Program-made: the position numbers and the translations under genes
Shown here: positions 31,346 through 44,415 of the stretch, in pieces
Numbering within the stretch: the stretch's first letter is position 1
Layout of the letters: every line of letters starts with the position of its first letter
The notes under the pieces: generated by a model
Seen by the model: only the letters and a program-made list of their open reading frames with translations
Told to the model about the DNA's origin: nothing
The model's database searches: none
Assembly: GCF_000715075.1 (NCBI RefSeq)
Contig: NC_134101.1
Coordinates: 149,519,084 to 149,583,083 of the forward strand
DNA: 64,000 bases
Direction of reading: 5' to 3'
DNA from: Nicotiana tabacum
Lineage: Eukaryota > Streptophyta > Magnoliopsida > Solanales > Solanaceae

Positions 31346-34252
31346 TGTCACGACCCAAAATCCATTATAGGTCATGATGGTGCCTAACACCGCCGTCAGG
31401 CAAGCTGACGGTAATTAGTCGATTTAATTACTCATTTTATTACTTTAGAAATCAACAATTTTAATAAGGAATGAAATTTGTACTTTTAAATCTACAAGAA
31501 CGTGCAAAATTTATAGTTTATAAGAGAAATGAAAGGCTGTGATAATATACAGAATCGTAAGCATAAACTAGTATATCACAAAACTGGGTGCCACAAGTGC
31601 ATGCGCATCTACTAAGGAGTACAATAATAATACAACATCCGTCAGGAATACAAGTTAGATAGAAGAATATAAATAACTATGATGGAGACTCTATATGTTG
31701 CGGATCGTAACATGGAATGTAGCTCACCATAAATTCCCTGCAATATTCGTGCCTCTACGCCCAGAGGACCACCAAAAACATATATATACCTACACAATAA
31801 GTGCAGCAAGTGTAGCATGAGTATGTAAATTAATCCGTACCCAGTAAGTATCTGGCCTAACCCTAAAGAAGTAGTGACGAAGGGTCGACATCGACACTTA
31901 CTAGTGGTCCAATAAGACAAATACAGTAAGAAGTAAATAAATATGGGGCAGAGCAGATCAATGGTATGAACAAATATAAATACGAGGTACAATCCTCCTC
32001 AACCAGAGTATATATATATATATAGGACCTCCCCAGATAGGTCATCACTACTCAAATCAGGAAAAACACACGGAGGTGTTGGTATCTTGCCAAATATTTT
32101 GCACGACGCTGCCAAGGCAAACGACCCAATCCACAAGAGTGTTTTATAGAAATGCCACAACGGGCGGCCTGATCCCATCATAATATGTGTACTGCCTAGG
32201 GTCAAATGGCACGAACCATAGATGCATTTATTATACTGCTGAGGCGAACCGCCTGCACCTATAAGAGTGTGGTACATAATCCTGCTGAGGCAAAGGCCTG
32301 GTCCCTTTAGAATAAAATGCTTAACGGGTCCTTGACCCTACTCGTGAATAAACATGTGAGTTATAAATTTTTAAGGAAAACTTTTTGATTAAAACGCATA
32401 GCGGGGGAGAAATTCGTGAGAGGAGCACAATTATTCCATGGCTAATCTTAAAGCTCGTCAAATCTCTACAATATCAACTCTATCACTCTAAGCAAGTCTA
32501 GTCTCAAGTCTTAATGCGAAATAAAGGAATTAAACTAGCAAGGATAACTCCAATAGAACAACTATAACATGGCGTGAACCTAAAACTACCAGGACATAAC
32601 ATGAATTTAGCTACATATGGACTCTCGTCACCTCGTGCATATGTAGCCCCCACGACAAAATAGCACATATCAAATACATCACCAAGGGGTAATTTCCCCC
32701 TCACAAGCTTAGACAGGAGACTTACCTTACTCCGAAGTTCTATAACCAGCTCCGATGCCATTCTAACACCTCGAACCGATGTTTGTCGCTCCAAAACTAG
32801 TCAAACAACGTACAAACCAATAAAAATATACTCGAATACTCATAATAAATCAATTCATAACAATTCCCAACTCTGCTCGAAAAGTCAATAAAGTCAACCC
32901 TCTTGCGCACATACTGGAATATGAAAAATTATTGAAGATAAACTTTGCCCATAATACCACGAACTCAAATATATAAGTTATTCCAAATTCCACGTCCAAT
33001 TTCGTGGTCAAAATCCAAAAATACCAAATTCTTGATTTTCTACCAAAATCCCAAATTTCTACTAATTTCCATGTTTAAATCTATATATAAACCGTTTATT
33101 TAACTCACTATATGCAAGAATTACTTACCTCGACATGGTTGATCAAAATTTTCCCTCCAAGAGCTCCAAATAATGCCCAACCAAATGAATAATGGGAGAG
33201 AAATGGGCTAAGTCCCGCATTAAATCATTCTACCAAGGCCTACTCTTCTTCGCAATCGCTGAAAGACCATCACGATCGCGAAGGCCAAAAATCACTGCCT
33301 CCAAATTTTCCCCTATGCGTTCGCGACCTCCCCGTCGCATTTGCGAAGCCTTCTGACCCCCTGCCTTCGCGTTAGGGGGCCACGAGCTGCATTTGTGAAG
33401 GCTTAACTGCTCCAGGCTCAGGTCCCCTTTACATCTATGTGTTCGCGACCTCCCTGTCGCATTCGTGTAGGTTGCCTCAGCTTCCCCTAAAAATCCTTCT
33501 TTGTGAACACGTGACACCGTTCGATTTCGCAAAGAACAACACCAGATACCAACACCAGCACCAATAGTTGCAAATCATCCAAACATGGTCCAAAATCATC
33601 TCGAAACACACCTGAGGCCCCCGGATCCCCGTCCAATCACAACGACCCATTCCATAACATAACATGGGCCTGCTCAAGGCCTCAAATCATACCAAACAAA
33701 ATCAAAACAATGAATGAACAATCAAAACCTTCTTTTAAACTTTCAAACCTTCAAACCCCGCCAAAATGCGCCCAAATTAACCTTAAACATCCTAGAATGA
33801 CGCCAAATTTGTGCGCAAGTCACAAATCATGATACGAACTTATTCCAAGGATCAGAACCCCAAACGGACATCGATAACACCAACGTCCACCTCAAACCAA
33901 ACTTAGGAAATTTTAAAACCTTTGAAATGCCAATTTTCTACAATAAGCGCAGAAATGCTCCCGGACGACCCGATACTCAACCCCAATATACACCCAAATT
34001 TGAAATCATCACATGAACCTATTGGAACCTTCAAATCCCGATTTCAGGTCGTTTACTCAAAAGTCAAACTTTAGTCAGCTCTTCTAACTTAAAGCTTCCA
34101 AATTTAGAATTTTCCAGCCGAATCTATTCCGAAGTTCTTGAAATTCAATTCCGACCACATGTACAAGTCATGAAACATAAAGTGAAGCTACTTGAGGCCT
34201 CAAACCACCAAATGATGCACTAGAGCTCAAAACGACTGGCCGGGTCATTACA
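31346..34252 (-). repeat. Tekay-type LTR, minus strand (2.9 kb)
   Basis: The minus strand starts TGTAATGACCCGGCCAGTCG at 34252 and ends GGGTCGTGACA at 31346. Relative to 29731-31345 it is the 5' LTR. A GC-rich island (ACGATCGCGAAGG, TGCGTTCGCGACC, GTCGCATTTGCGAAG) is at 33240-33540. A short TA run is at 32009-32023. Confidence 0.85.
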
Positions 34253-34956
34253 GTTGGTCTCATCCATCAGTGAATACCAATCAAATGGCTTCTTCGGCTT
34301 CACCTTGGTGACAAAAGATCTCGGCTCTACCTTTAATTTGGTGAGTTACTCTATGATAGTGTTAGGATATGGATAGGCCGAGATAGCCCACTGTTCTATC
34401 AAGGAGATGTTGGCCGACATCATGGCACCCATATTAATTAGGTACCCGGCCATGATGGAACCCAAAAGAACAGCCCGCGGGATAGGAAGGTGAGTCTTAT
34501 TCTATTGGATCCAATATGTTACAAATAAAGGTCTGCCACCCCTTTGCCTCAAAACTTGGAGTGCTTCGGTGGATGGGATCCTCAACAGTAATCCATGGTT
34601 GTGGTGGCCCCGGTGGTGCTAAGATCTCAGACAGCGAAGGTCAGACTTCTTTCTTCATTGAGCATTTCTCCAAATACTCCTTTGGCTCTACATCCTCAAA
34701 TCCCAAGTATGCATTTAGCATATGCTGATCAAACCTCACCTTGAGTTTGCGTACTTTGGTCACTTTTATCCCCTTCTTTATGTGAGCAACATTAGCATAG
34801 AACTCTCAGATAAGGTATTCCTTGGCATCCTCAACTCTCTCAGTGAACCATATACAACCCTTTCGTGATCTAAACTGCCTCAAGATCATCGGTTTGTATG
34901 TCTCCAAGTCTTTCAATAGGATCTGTCGCTCAAGAGTCAAAGACCTCACTAGCCAC
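34253..34956 (-). pseudogene. Split transposon-type gene, middle piece
   Basis: Read on the minus strand from the Tat insertion site, the piece encodes LLKDLETYKPMILRQFRSRK, then EFYANVAHIKKG, VRFDQHMLNAYLGFEDVEP and EILAPPGPPQPW. These phrases match what I remember of 'putative plant transposon protein' ORFs abundant in Solanaceae genomes, often linked to Athila-type elements. Single stops are present, for example before EFYANV. The frame of the N-terminal piece (55480-55965) enters here without shift after removal of the Tat element and one TSD copy. It is cut at 34252 by a gypsy LTR. Confidence 0.55.
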
Positions 34957-37900
34957 TGTTGATATCCAATTTTTTTCTATATATTTTCAATATGCAAAAT
35001 AACTTTAAAATAGCATAGATGAATATATAAGCATGTCCAAGGGTATTATTATTTTTTTTTCCATAATTTTAAGATTTTAAATTGATTTATTTTCTCCCTT
35101 TTTATCCATAAAATCCCCAATAATTATTTCCAATAATTACATTTAGTATTTTAAAGCTAAATTGCATATATTAGCCCTTTTAAGATTTAATTATGTTTTA
35201 TATGCATAAAATTAGATCCTGTATTTTTAAATTACTAATTATGTATTATAAATTATCTTTAGAAATTATCTACTATTTTTTATAAATTAAAAAGGGGAAA
35301 AACTAGCTATTTAAATAATAGCCCTATTTGTATTTCAATTATAACCAAATACACCCCTAGCCGAATTAAAACCCCAACCCAACTAACCTAACCCACTTTT
35401 ATAACCCGCCCACAAAATTTGGTCTAGATCTCTTTGATATACTTCCATGAAATCACAAAAATGAGCAACCAGGAGACGTAGGAGACAAGTATATGTCTCA
35501 AACAACCATGGGAATCCATGGATCGAGTCAAGGGATTAGGGCTGGTTTTAGGTGGCGGCGGCTAGTGTTAGGTTTAGGTCTTAGAGAGGATTGGAGAGGA
35601 AAGGGGTTTCAGGGTGGCTGTTTAGTGAAAATGGCTTAGGGTTTCGGGGGTTAGGTTAGATAAAAGAGGAAGATGATTCAAGTATTATTAAGCCTTTTCC
35701 TCTAAAAATCTCCGGTTTTAACTAACTATTTCGATTTTAGTCATTCTTTTCTAAAACTAGGGTTTCTCGGAGTTATTTTACGCATGTTCTAACTGATTTT
35801 GTTATGATAAAACCATTTCCCTTGTTTGTTTTGACAGATTTTGTGCTCTTTTTGCTTTTAACTTGACTCTGTTAAAGCCCCCCCCCCCCCCTTTTTTAAA
35901 GATTTTCTGTACTTTGTTTCTATAATTTTCCTTACTTTGCTTCTCTGAGTGTTAGAATGCTTTCTTTACTTCGTGGCTGTGTGTTAGGCTATTTACTTGA
36001 ATCCTGTGATTACCCTGCTTCGAATATGTTTTCCTGAATCCCTAGCCTTCTTATGTCGCTTTTGTATGAATATGCTCACTTTGTTTTTTCTTCTTTTGCT
36101 TCATTCTATGTCTATGATTCAAATATGGTTTTCTTGGTACATATGTGGACCTCCTCTATTTATATATTGAAAGTATAGAGTTATGACTCCCTTTTGATCA
36201 AGTATGGTTTCCTTAATCGGTGGTGATTGAAAATTTCCTTTCAAAAAAACACTAGAAGCTTTGCCCTGTCTGTTAAGCTGACTGATTTCCTTACCCTATT
36301 TTGCTATGATACTTATTTTTTCTACTAAGTTGGGTCCTTAATCAGGGCTTCATGAATTTGGTCCTACTTTATGCTACTGAATCTCGACCCCTACCTTTCC
36401 ACTTAATTTGATTAGTTGCTTACCTTAATTAATTCTCTTTGCCTTGTGTGCATTGCTACTGATTGTCTCCTTAATTTTAAAACTTTCTGAACCTAGCCTT
36501 AATTACCTATTCTATACTGGTACTATTTTTGAAATCTTTCCTTATTTGTTATACTCCAGCCGTGTATGATTTCTTTCCATATTTGTCACCTGCCCTTTAC
36601 CATTCACACTGACTCCCTTAATCAAAGGGAGATTCGAACCAATTTTCTATGCTGAGTTCTATAATTGTTGAAGAATTGATTCTTGCCTTATTTTAACCAG
36701 TTTTCAAACTACTATATAAATGACTCTCTTCTACAGTTTTAACACATGAACACAATTCAGAATACACACACACACACACTCAAACTCTCTGTTCTTTCTC
36801 TACTACTTGTGCTACTGCTTGTCTAGCCGGCTGAAAGCCAAGGCTAGACTATAGAACTCTACTTGCTTTACTTTTCCTGTACTTTGCTTCCTTAACTGGT
36901 ATGTTCCTAGTTCAATTCTTAAACTCAACTCTATGTGCTCCATTGTTTGTCAATCCCCGTCTCTTTCTGCACTGACTTAATGGCTCATGTTGTTTAATTG
37001 CCCTTCTTGTTTACTGCTTTATTCAGCATGCTTAAGTTCTGCCCTTTCTTGTTCAAAATATAATCAACATGTCTACTTGAGTTCCTGTTTATGTCCCTCA
37101 ACTAATATGTCTCCTAATGTACTTGATTAACACTAAGTCATGACTAATTATGTGTAATAAACCCCTGTATGACTACTCCCATACCCTGTACCTATATCTT
37201 ATTACTATTATAATTTCAAGCATGATTCCCTTGTTAACTCTTTAAAGTAGTAGTTTGTAGGCCAATCAGTTGCTACTTGTTCTTTGTGCTTGCTGGTCTA
37301 TATGCTTCTCTTCTCATCCATATTTATGTGTTTCTGATTTGGACCCTCTATGTCCCCAACCCCTTACTTCCCTACTTGTGACTGTTGAAATTGTACTATC
37401 TTTTGAACTTGCTCTGTGTGTGCTGTCTTGTTCCAAGTTGTTGATGCTCCTATTCCCTTCTCTTTTCAAAATTGTTTTTTTCCCTAAGCAACTCTTCTGT
37501 TGTTTTGCAAACTTATTCCAAACATGCTGATTTAAAATTATTTTTGACTTAACTCTTTTAAATTTATGTCAAGCACTCTCACATATATTCTTAGACCACT
37601 AGGTTTTGTCCCTTTTGTGTGAGCCTTGCCTTGGGACCCTTGAGCTCCATCTGAACTTGGACACATAAAAGCTAGCCTTTCTACACTGCACGTACTCTGT
37701 CTTAGTTATGCAATCTGGGTGTGAGCACTTCCCGGGATCCCTTGAGGTCCTTAGGGAACTCTGACACACCCAGATATGAGAAAGGCCTTGGAACAATCTT
37801 GGCACTTGAGGTGGTATATCACAAAACTCGGGGAGGAAGTCCTAATCAAGTTTTTAAAGTTTGGGCCTGTTTCAGGCTCTCTATAGTGTAATTTTTACTT

Positions 37901-39390
37901 TTTTCTCATGTACTTCATTCACCTGGTCTGTGATAATTTGTAAACGAACATTGGGGTTTTGGATAGTGAAATGGAGGGTAGCTATGCATGTTATAGATAT
38001 TAAAGGGCAGAAACCATGCTTTAGGTATGTATTTCCTATATGTGCAATAGAAACCATGCTCTTAGGTCTCATGTATACTGTCTCAGCATATCATTTTTTA
38101 ACTTTCTCCTCACTCAGAAATTCTGCAATCCTGCCGAGCATTTAGAAATCCTGCTTTAGGAATTTTGCATATAAACCATCATGAGCTTTATGCATGTATC
38201 TTAGATACCACGTTTTAGGATCTCATTCGTACTTGCATTCACACTTAGTGTAAACTACTGATTATAGAAGAGGTAAAAACAGCTTCACATTTTGATTATC
38301 CTGTTTAAAATAAACTGGTAACAATCCCTATATTTTATAACACCTAGAACAACATGCTCTTAGGCAAAAATGACTTCTGAACTTTTAATGGTTCTCGTAA
38401 ATGCTTAGGGAATCCTTAGGTATCCAATCTCTTATAAAACTGGAAACTGCTCTTTGTGTGTACTACTTAATGGCTAACATGCTTAAAATCAATAGGCAAG
38501 CCTAATTCGGACTTCTTTTCTGAGTCATGTAATAAATTTGGTTCTGCTATTATCACTTAGATACCTTGTTAGGATCTAAATTTTGACCTTACCTGTGTAT
38601 GAGTCATGCTGTCTATATGCATTACTTGTGGAGGTATATCTTAGCCTTCTATCTATTTTTGTGTTTCCCCCTAAATGCGGCCTTATGTGTTTTTATTTGT
38701 CGCCTAGTATTTTGCCTTTAAACCTGAGGGTCTGCCTAGAACTTCCCCTTCTTATAGGACATGATTCCTAAATTCCTCTGGGACTGATAGGAAGGGACGG
38801 GTAGCAGCATGCAATAGGAGTCGAGACCAACCCTCGCTTTAATTACCTTCACGAGGCAGGAAAGGGTAGATTTGGATATGATGACCGGTGCATTAATACC
38901 ACGTGTAGCTCCTCTTTGAAGAGTGCCATACCGGGTATTGCATTGATGTGATCCATATTACAAATAAACCTAGGACACCCCCCTTTACATTCATAAGCAT
39001 GCTTTAGATTGTAATTCTTTTCAAAATTTTGCCTTTCACTAATTGTTTTCAAACGCTTGTGTATTTAAACTTAAATCCCCTACTATATGAGCCATACTTG
39101 TTTATTTGCTAATATCACAAATTCACAAAAACTGTCTGGACGGGAACCACACTAGTGGATCCTGAGGGGTGCCTAACACCTTCTTCTTAGGATAATTTCA
39201 AGCCCTTACCCTATCTCTGGTTACCAAACGTAGTTATAGATGAACCCTATAGGTGTCCTAACGCACCTTAAATCATTAGGTGGTGACTCTTCAAAAATGC
39301 AAACCCCTTTCCCAAAAGGAATGAGTTGTCCCATACCAAAAATGTCATGAACCCGATTCCGCGAGGAAGAGAAACAAAGGGGGTGCGATA
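34957..39390 (+). repeat. Tat 5' LTR (4434 bp)
   Basis: It begins TGTTGATATCC and ends GGGGGTGCGATA, with TA instead of the usual CA terminus. It contains a 14-C tract near 35878, a CA microsatellite near 36765, and a segment (about 35411-35672) that is inverted relative to the 3' LTR. Confidence 0.9.
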
Positions 39391-39411
39391 GCATGACGAC
39401 TCTGCTGGGGA
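39391..39411 (+). other. Primer-binding-site region of Tat element
   Basis: GACGACTCTGCTGGGGA lies 4 bases inside the LTR end, the position of the minus-strand primer site. It is not the initiator-Met type used by the Tekay and copia elements here. I do not name the tRNA. Confidence 0.65.
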
Positions 39412-40080
39412 TATTTAGGCTTTGCCATTTTATACTGTTTTTGTGAATTTGTACCCCTCCCTATTTGCAATTACTTGTTTAATTTCTTTAAGCGTTTAAT
39501 TTCTTCTTCAAAAGCAAAACTGACATATCTTTCTTGTTTCCTTCCTTTATAACTGCTTTAAATTATGAAACTACTATATTTATCGCTTTCTTAATGTGCA
39601 AATACATGTCAACATGCTTTTAATTATTGCATAATGATGCTCAACGTCATACTCCACTCGTGCCAAATAAATGCTATAGCAACGCTTGATGAGTGGTTGT
39701 GCCCTTCCTATATCATTACCCCCTAAATTCAGAAATGCGTTTTTGTGGTCAAACTAGTCGATCAGCGGTGCAGTTGACAGTTCCGTGCCTTCCCCTTGAG
39801 TTGTACACTCAAGGGTACCAGTCTAAAACCCTATAGAAACCTTACTCTGTTTAAATTGTGCATGCATCATGGTCAAACCTAGCCGGGTCAGTTATGTTAT
39901 CCACATAATGATCCTTTAAGATAGCATTGTCCAAATTCCACTGGGTTTCTCTAAACCTAAACGAACATCATCACGTTCTGTGCATTTATTTGGAGAACTA
40001 AATGCTTCATGCTAATTGTTGATGATAAATAGTCAAGTCTGGTGGGGGTAAGGGCCTAACCTTGTTTGTCTTGCAAAAAT
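39412..40080 (+). other. Tat 5' leader, no gene
   Basis: Non-coding sequence between the primer site and ORF1. Nothing else is recognised. Confidence 0.5.
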
Positions 40081-41665
40081 ATGAGGCACGAAATCCCAGA
40101 TTCGGGCATGGTCACCAACATCCACCCAAGATTGCTAAGTTGGTGGGAAGATCTACATTTTAGTGACAAAACCCTCATCAGAAAATATCAGGGCAATCTA
40201 CCATCTCTCCTGGAGATCCAGCCTAACAACATGATAATAAAAGCTGCTACCTTATTTTGGGATTGTGAAAGGGCCGTGTTCCGCTTTGGGGACATCGAAA
40301 TGACACCTTTGCTAGAGAAGATAGAAGGACCGGCTGGTCTAGTGTGGGAAACTCCGGGTTTGCTGATGCCTGAGAACTGCACAGGCAAGGGTTTCCTTAA
40401 AATGATGGGTTTGAAGAAGAATGCAGAATTGGTATGCCTGAAGGAATCGTACATCCCTTTTGACTAACTGTATGAAAGGTATGGTCACAGTAAATCCTAT
40501 TGTACCTACCCTGACGAGTTTTCCATCACGTCCTTGGGACATATTCATCGTAAGGTGTTCGTCTTCATGTTTTGCTTCCTAGGTATGATCGTGTTTCCAA
40601 TGAAGAAAGGGAGAATTCATACTAGGTTGGCTATGGTAACTAAAACCCTAATGGAGGGGATTGGTGGGCAGACATTCAGCATTGTACCCATGATCATCAC
40701 AGATATATACCGAGCCTTAGAGAAGTGTCAATGACGAGCGATGCACTTCGAAGGCTTCAATCTACTACTTCAGCTTTGGCTCATGGAATATCTCTAAAAG
40801 GGCGAATATCGACAAGAAATTTAGCGAAGGGTCTGGGATGACCACATCGCTTTCCACCATCCAAAGCAAATGAATTACATCCCCGAAATGTTCTCTTAGC
40901 CTGAGAATGCCAGATGATGGGTTGAGCTTTTTGATAATTTGACTGAAGAACAAGTTCAATGGATGTTCGAGTGGTTTTTGACAGAGGATTTCATTGCCCG
41001 ATCTAGAGATGCACCTTTCCTGATACTGATTGGTCTAAGAGGAACATACCCTTACGTCCCTCTTCGAGTTATGAGGCAAGCAGGTAGGAAGCAAGTCATA
41101 CCCAGGGTCGACAAAATAAGCCATTTCCGAGATGACTTCCAAAATGATGATACTCCCTAAGTGTCAAGCCCAACACATGTGGCACTGCAAGATCGTAAAG
41201 GGGAAAGACACCATCGAGCCAGACAAGTATCATGCTGGTTGTACTCCTTTCTATTCAGGTTGGTTGGAAGATAATTAGGATAGTCTAGGCCAGCCAGGGT
41301 TCATTCGAGGTCACAGAATTATAGATGAAAAGGCCGAGGCACAAGTCAAGTACAACCAGCTATGCAAAAGGATCCGTGAATGTGAGAGCGAACACCGCGA
41401 GATACAAGAGTACAACCAGAAGCTGATTGAGGAATGGAAGGACATGGCTATCAGTGCCAACAAAAGGCTAGGATACTTAGAGCGAGGAATAGAAGAATTG
41501 GAGGGAAAATTTCTCAAAAGGGTTGAAGACTGTCAAAAGGCTGAAGGGACCGAAGGTGGACACATAGCCAGAGCATACATGTTGCTGGGACTTTGCCAAT
41601 TGGGGAAGCTGTTCGACGGAGCCAAGGATGTCGAATCTGGGGAAGGTCCTTCTAGGACCAAATAG
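40081..41665 (+). pseudogene. Tat/Ogre ORF1 protein, interrupted
   Basis: I start at the ATG at 40081 rather than the upstream TTG. The first part (RLLSWWEDLHFSDKTLIRKY, IIKAATLFWDCERAVFRFGD, EMTPLLEKIEG) and the next (VFVFMFCFLGMIVFP..., IVPMIITDIYRALEKC) match the ORF1 family found upstream of gag in Ogre-like elements (I recall it as DUF7745). Its function is not established. In-frame stops fall at 40465, 40732 and later, then the frame shifts near 41170. The C-terminal part is a predicted coiled coil (IRECESEHREIQEYNQKLIE) ending at 41663-41665. Length is near that expected for ORF1, about 530 codons. Confidence 0.75.
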
Positions 41666-42060
41666 ATAGGAATTTAATTTTTCGCTTTATGAATGTAATA
41701 AGGCCAATGGCTAATAGTGACTTTTATTTCTTGTTTATTTAATGTCGTTTTGGGTTCGCCTATATTTATCAATAAAATGAGGCATTTAGCATTCTAAGTT
41801 CTCTAAATCAATTTGTCGCTAGGCCTACCTCGGGCAAAAAAAGGTTCCCAACTTAGGACAGGCTTTATATTCCCGCACTATGTGTTTAAATATTGCAATA
41901 CTTTTTATAATCCTCACTAACTTGATTACCTTTTGTTTTATTATTCCCCCTTCCAAAGGTTAGTTTGTGCACTCTGGCATCATCATCTTATTACACAAGA
42001 TCCAAGGGCCCTCCACCCACTCCTCATTTTAGTCCTATTAAAGGCAAGAACAAAGGCAAA
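41666..42060 (+). other. ORF1-gag spacer
   Basis: AT-rich spacer with no ORF. It may hold the boundary between ORF1 and the gag-pol transcript. Confidence 0.5.
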
Positions 42061-44364
42061 ATGGAAGATTTAAACAACATCAGGAAGGAGAACACAGCTG
42101 AATAGGTAGAGGTCACTGATGGGCAGGGTATCCTAACGAGAATGTGCCATAACTGGAACAGAAACTATTAAAATTCCAGGAAGAGCTCGATTAGGTTCAG
42201 AATCTGGCAAACCTTTCATTTTCCCTCAACACCTCAAATATCAACTTTCCTAACGCTCCAAACCCTACACCTCCTACAAAATATCCTAAAACAACAGAAT
42301 CATCCCGCTCCTCACCATCACGCTGCTCCACCAAAGAACCAATATAACACCTGCCATATCCATACAACATCCACTACTCATCCTAGAACCTCAAAACTCC
42401 ACAAACGACCATTTCCACACCTATACACCAGGCCACCATAACACTCCTATCTACGTGGAGACCATGCCACACTCCACCCAACCTATTTCATGTGCACCTG
42501 AGTCTGATGAAAAGGATCTGCTTATCAGGAACTTGGTTGAGGAACTTAAGAAACTGACCAGCCGGATTCAGGGCATTAAGGGAAGCAAAGGAATTGAGGG
42601 GCTGAACTATGAAGACCTTTGCATACAACCTGATGTCGAACTGCCTGAGGGGTACAAACCTCCTAAGTTCGAAATGTTTGATGGTACAGGCGATCCAAGG
42701 GTCCATCTGAGGACATATCGCGACAAACTGGTTGGAGTAGGCAATGATGAAAGAATCTGCATGAAGATGTTCATGAGGAGTTTGAAAGGAGATGCATTAT
42801 CTTGGTACATCAGCCAAGATCCCAAGAAGTGGTCAAGCTGGGTAGGCATGGCATCTGACTTTATGGATTGATTCAGGTTTAATACAGAGAACGCTCCAGA
42901 CGTGTTCTATATCCAGAATTTGAAGAAAAAGCCCACGGAGATGTTTTGCGAGTATGCTACTTGCTGGAGGTCCGGAGCTTCTAAGTTCAGACCCGCCTTA
43001 GAAGAGGAGCAAATGAACAAGTTCTTTGTTCGGGCTTAGGATCCGTAGTACTATGAACGACTGATGATGATTGAGAACTGCAAGTTCTCCGACATTATCA
43101 AATTAGGTGAAAGAATTGAAGAAGGTATTAAAAGCGGTATGGTTACAAATTTAGAAGCCTTGCAAGCTATAAATAAGGCTCTACAGTCCGGTGGTGTGTC
43201 CAAGAAAAGGGACGTAGAGGCCGTAATGGTTGCACAAAGGACCAAGTCTCCCCTCAAGTACCAAGCTTACCCAACATCTCCATTCACATACCAGCCAACC
43301 CCAAACTACCAAGCACCCTCACCCTCATACCAAGCTCTGCCACCAACTTATTAGTCATCTCCACCTCCTACATATCAACCTACTTCACCCAGATACTCCC
43401 AACCCGCTCATGTCTACCAAACTTATAATGCTCAACCATCCCATTATCAATTACCCCCTACACGCCAAAATTTCCCTAGACCCCAACCTAATTTTGATTG
43501 CAGACCTTCAAAGAAATATACAGCCGTCGCTAAACCAATCGACCAGCTGTATGGAAGGCTCAAAGCTGCTAGTTATGTCACCCCCATCCCTGCTACAAAC
43601 CCTGAGAATCCTTCTCAGTGGGTTAACCCAAACAAGTCCTGTGCATACCACTCCGGCATGAAAGGGCACACCATCGATGAATGTCTCTCCTTGAAAGACA
43701 AGATACAGTCTTTGATTGATAACAAGATCATGCTGGAAAATCAACCCACTCCAAACATCCGCAACAACCCTCTGCCAGACCATAAGGGTGGAGGTATCCA
43801 CATGATTGAAATAGAAGATGACTGGGATCCCGAAGGATCAATCGGGTTGATCACAGAAGGTGATGACCCAAAGAAACCAACAATTACTCTCAATCCAATC
43901 ACAGTCCAGATCTAACTGTCTGAGGACGCTGAGGTGAATATGTCTATACCTCTAGAGTTTGAAGCAGCGCCATCTGCAAAGATACCATCACTAATTAAGG
44001 TTGAATTCGTGTCTTCGGCAAATGCACCCGCATCATCTGAGGTTGCAGTCTTGCCACCCAAGGAACATGTTCCATTTAAAGTAAGGATAGCTGCGCCGGT
44101 CCCAGTGGCAATGTCAACCATGCCACCATTCTATACAAATGTTGTACCATGGGACTATACAGTCGAGGCGAGAAGGAAAGGCAAGGTCAGGATTGAAAAA
44201 ACTGTCGCAACACAGGGTATGACAAGGACTGGTAGAGTCTATACCCCTGATCATCTAGCTGAATCAAGCAAGCAAGCCTCTAATCGACCACCCCTCATTG
44301 AGACAGGTCCGGACGATCTTTGGAGGAAAATACATGCCAAGGAATATTCGGTTACGACCAGTTA
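42061..44364 (+). pseudogene. Tat gag, interrupted
   Basis: From the ATG at 42061 (MEDLNNIRKE) the frame soon meets a stop. The main gag domain is best seen at 42455-43350 (PPKFEMFDGTGDPRVHLRTY, GDALSWYISQDP, EEEQMNKFFVRA), with stops at 42869 and 43036-43050. A long Pro/Tyr/Gln-rich linker follows, then a Tat-type zinc knuckle C-x2-H..GH..C at 43640-43684 (CAYHSGMKGHTIDEC). The acidic and Val/Pro-rich region up to 44364 leads into protease. Gag assembles the particle and binds RNA. Confidence 0.85.
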
Positions 44365-44415
44365 AACAAGACACCATCACAAATATCCATTCTCTCTTTG
44401 CTGTAAAATTCTGAA

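Noticed and set aside
37270..37530. Cys/Leu-rich ORF present in both Tat LTRs (also 53343-53648)
   Set aside because: It recurs only because LTRs are duplicated. Its frame differs in length between copies and it lacks any recognisable feature.
43230..43661. His/Pro/Thr-rich ORF of 143 codons
   Set aside because: Out-of-frame shadow of the Pro/Tyr-rich gag linker of the Tat element.
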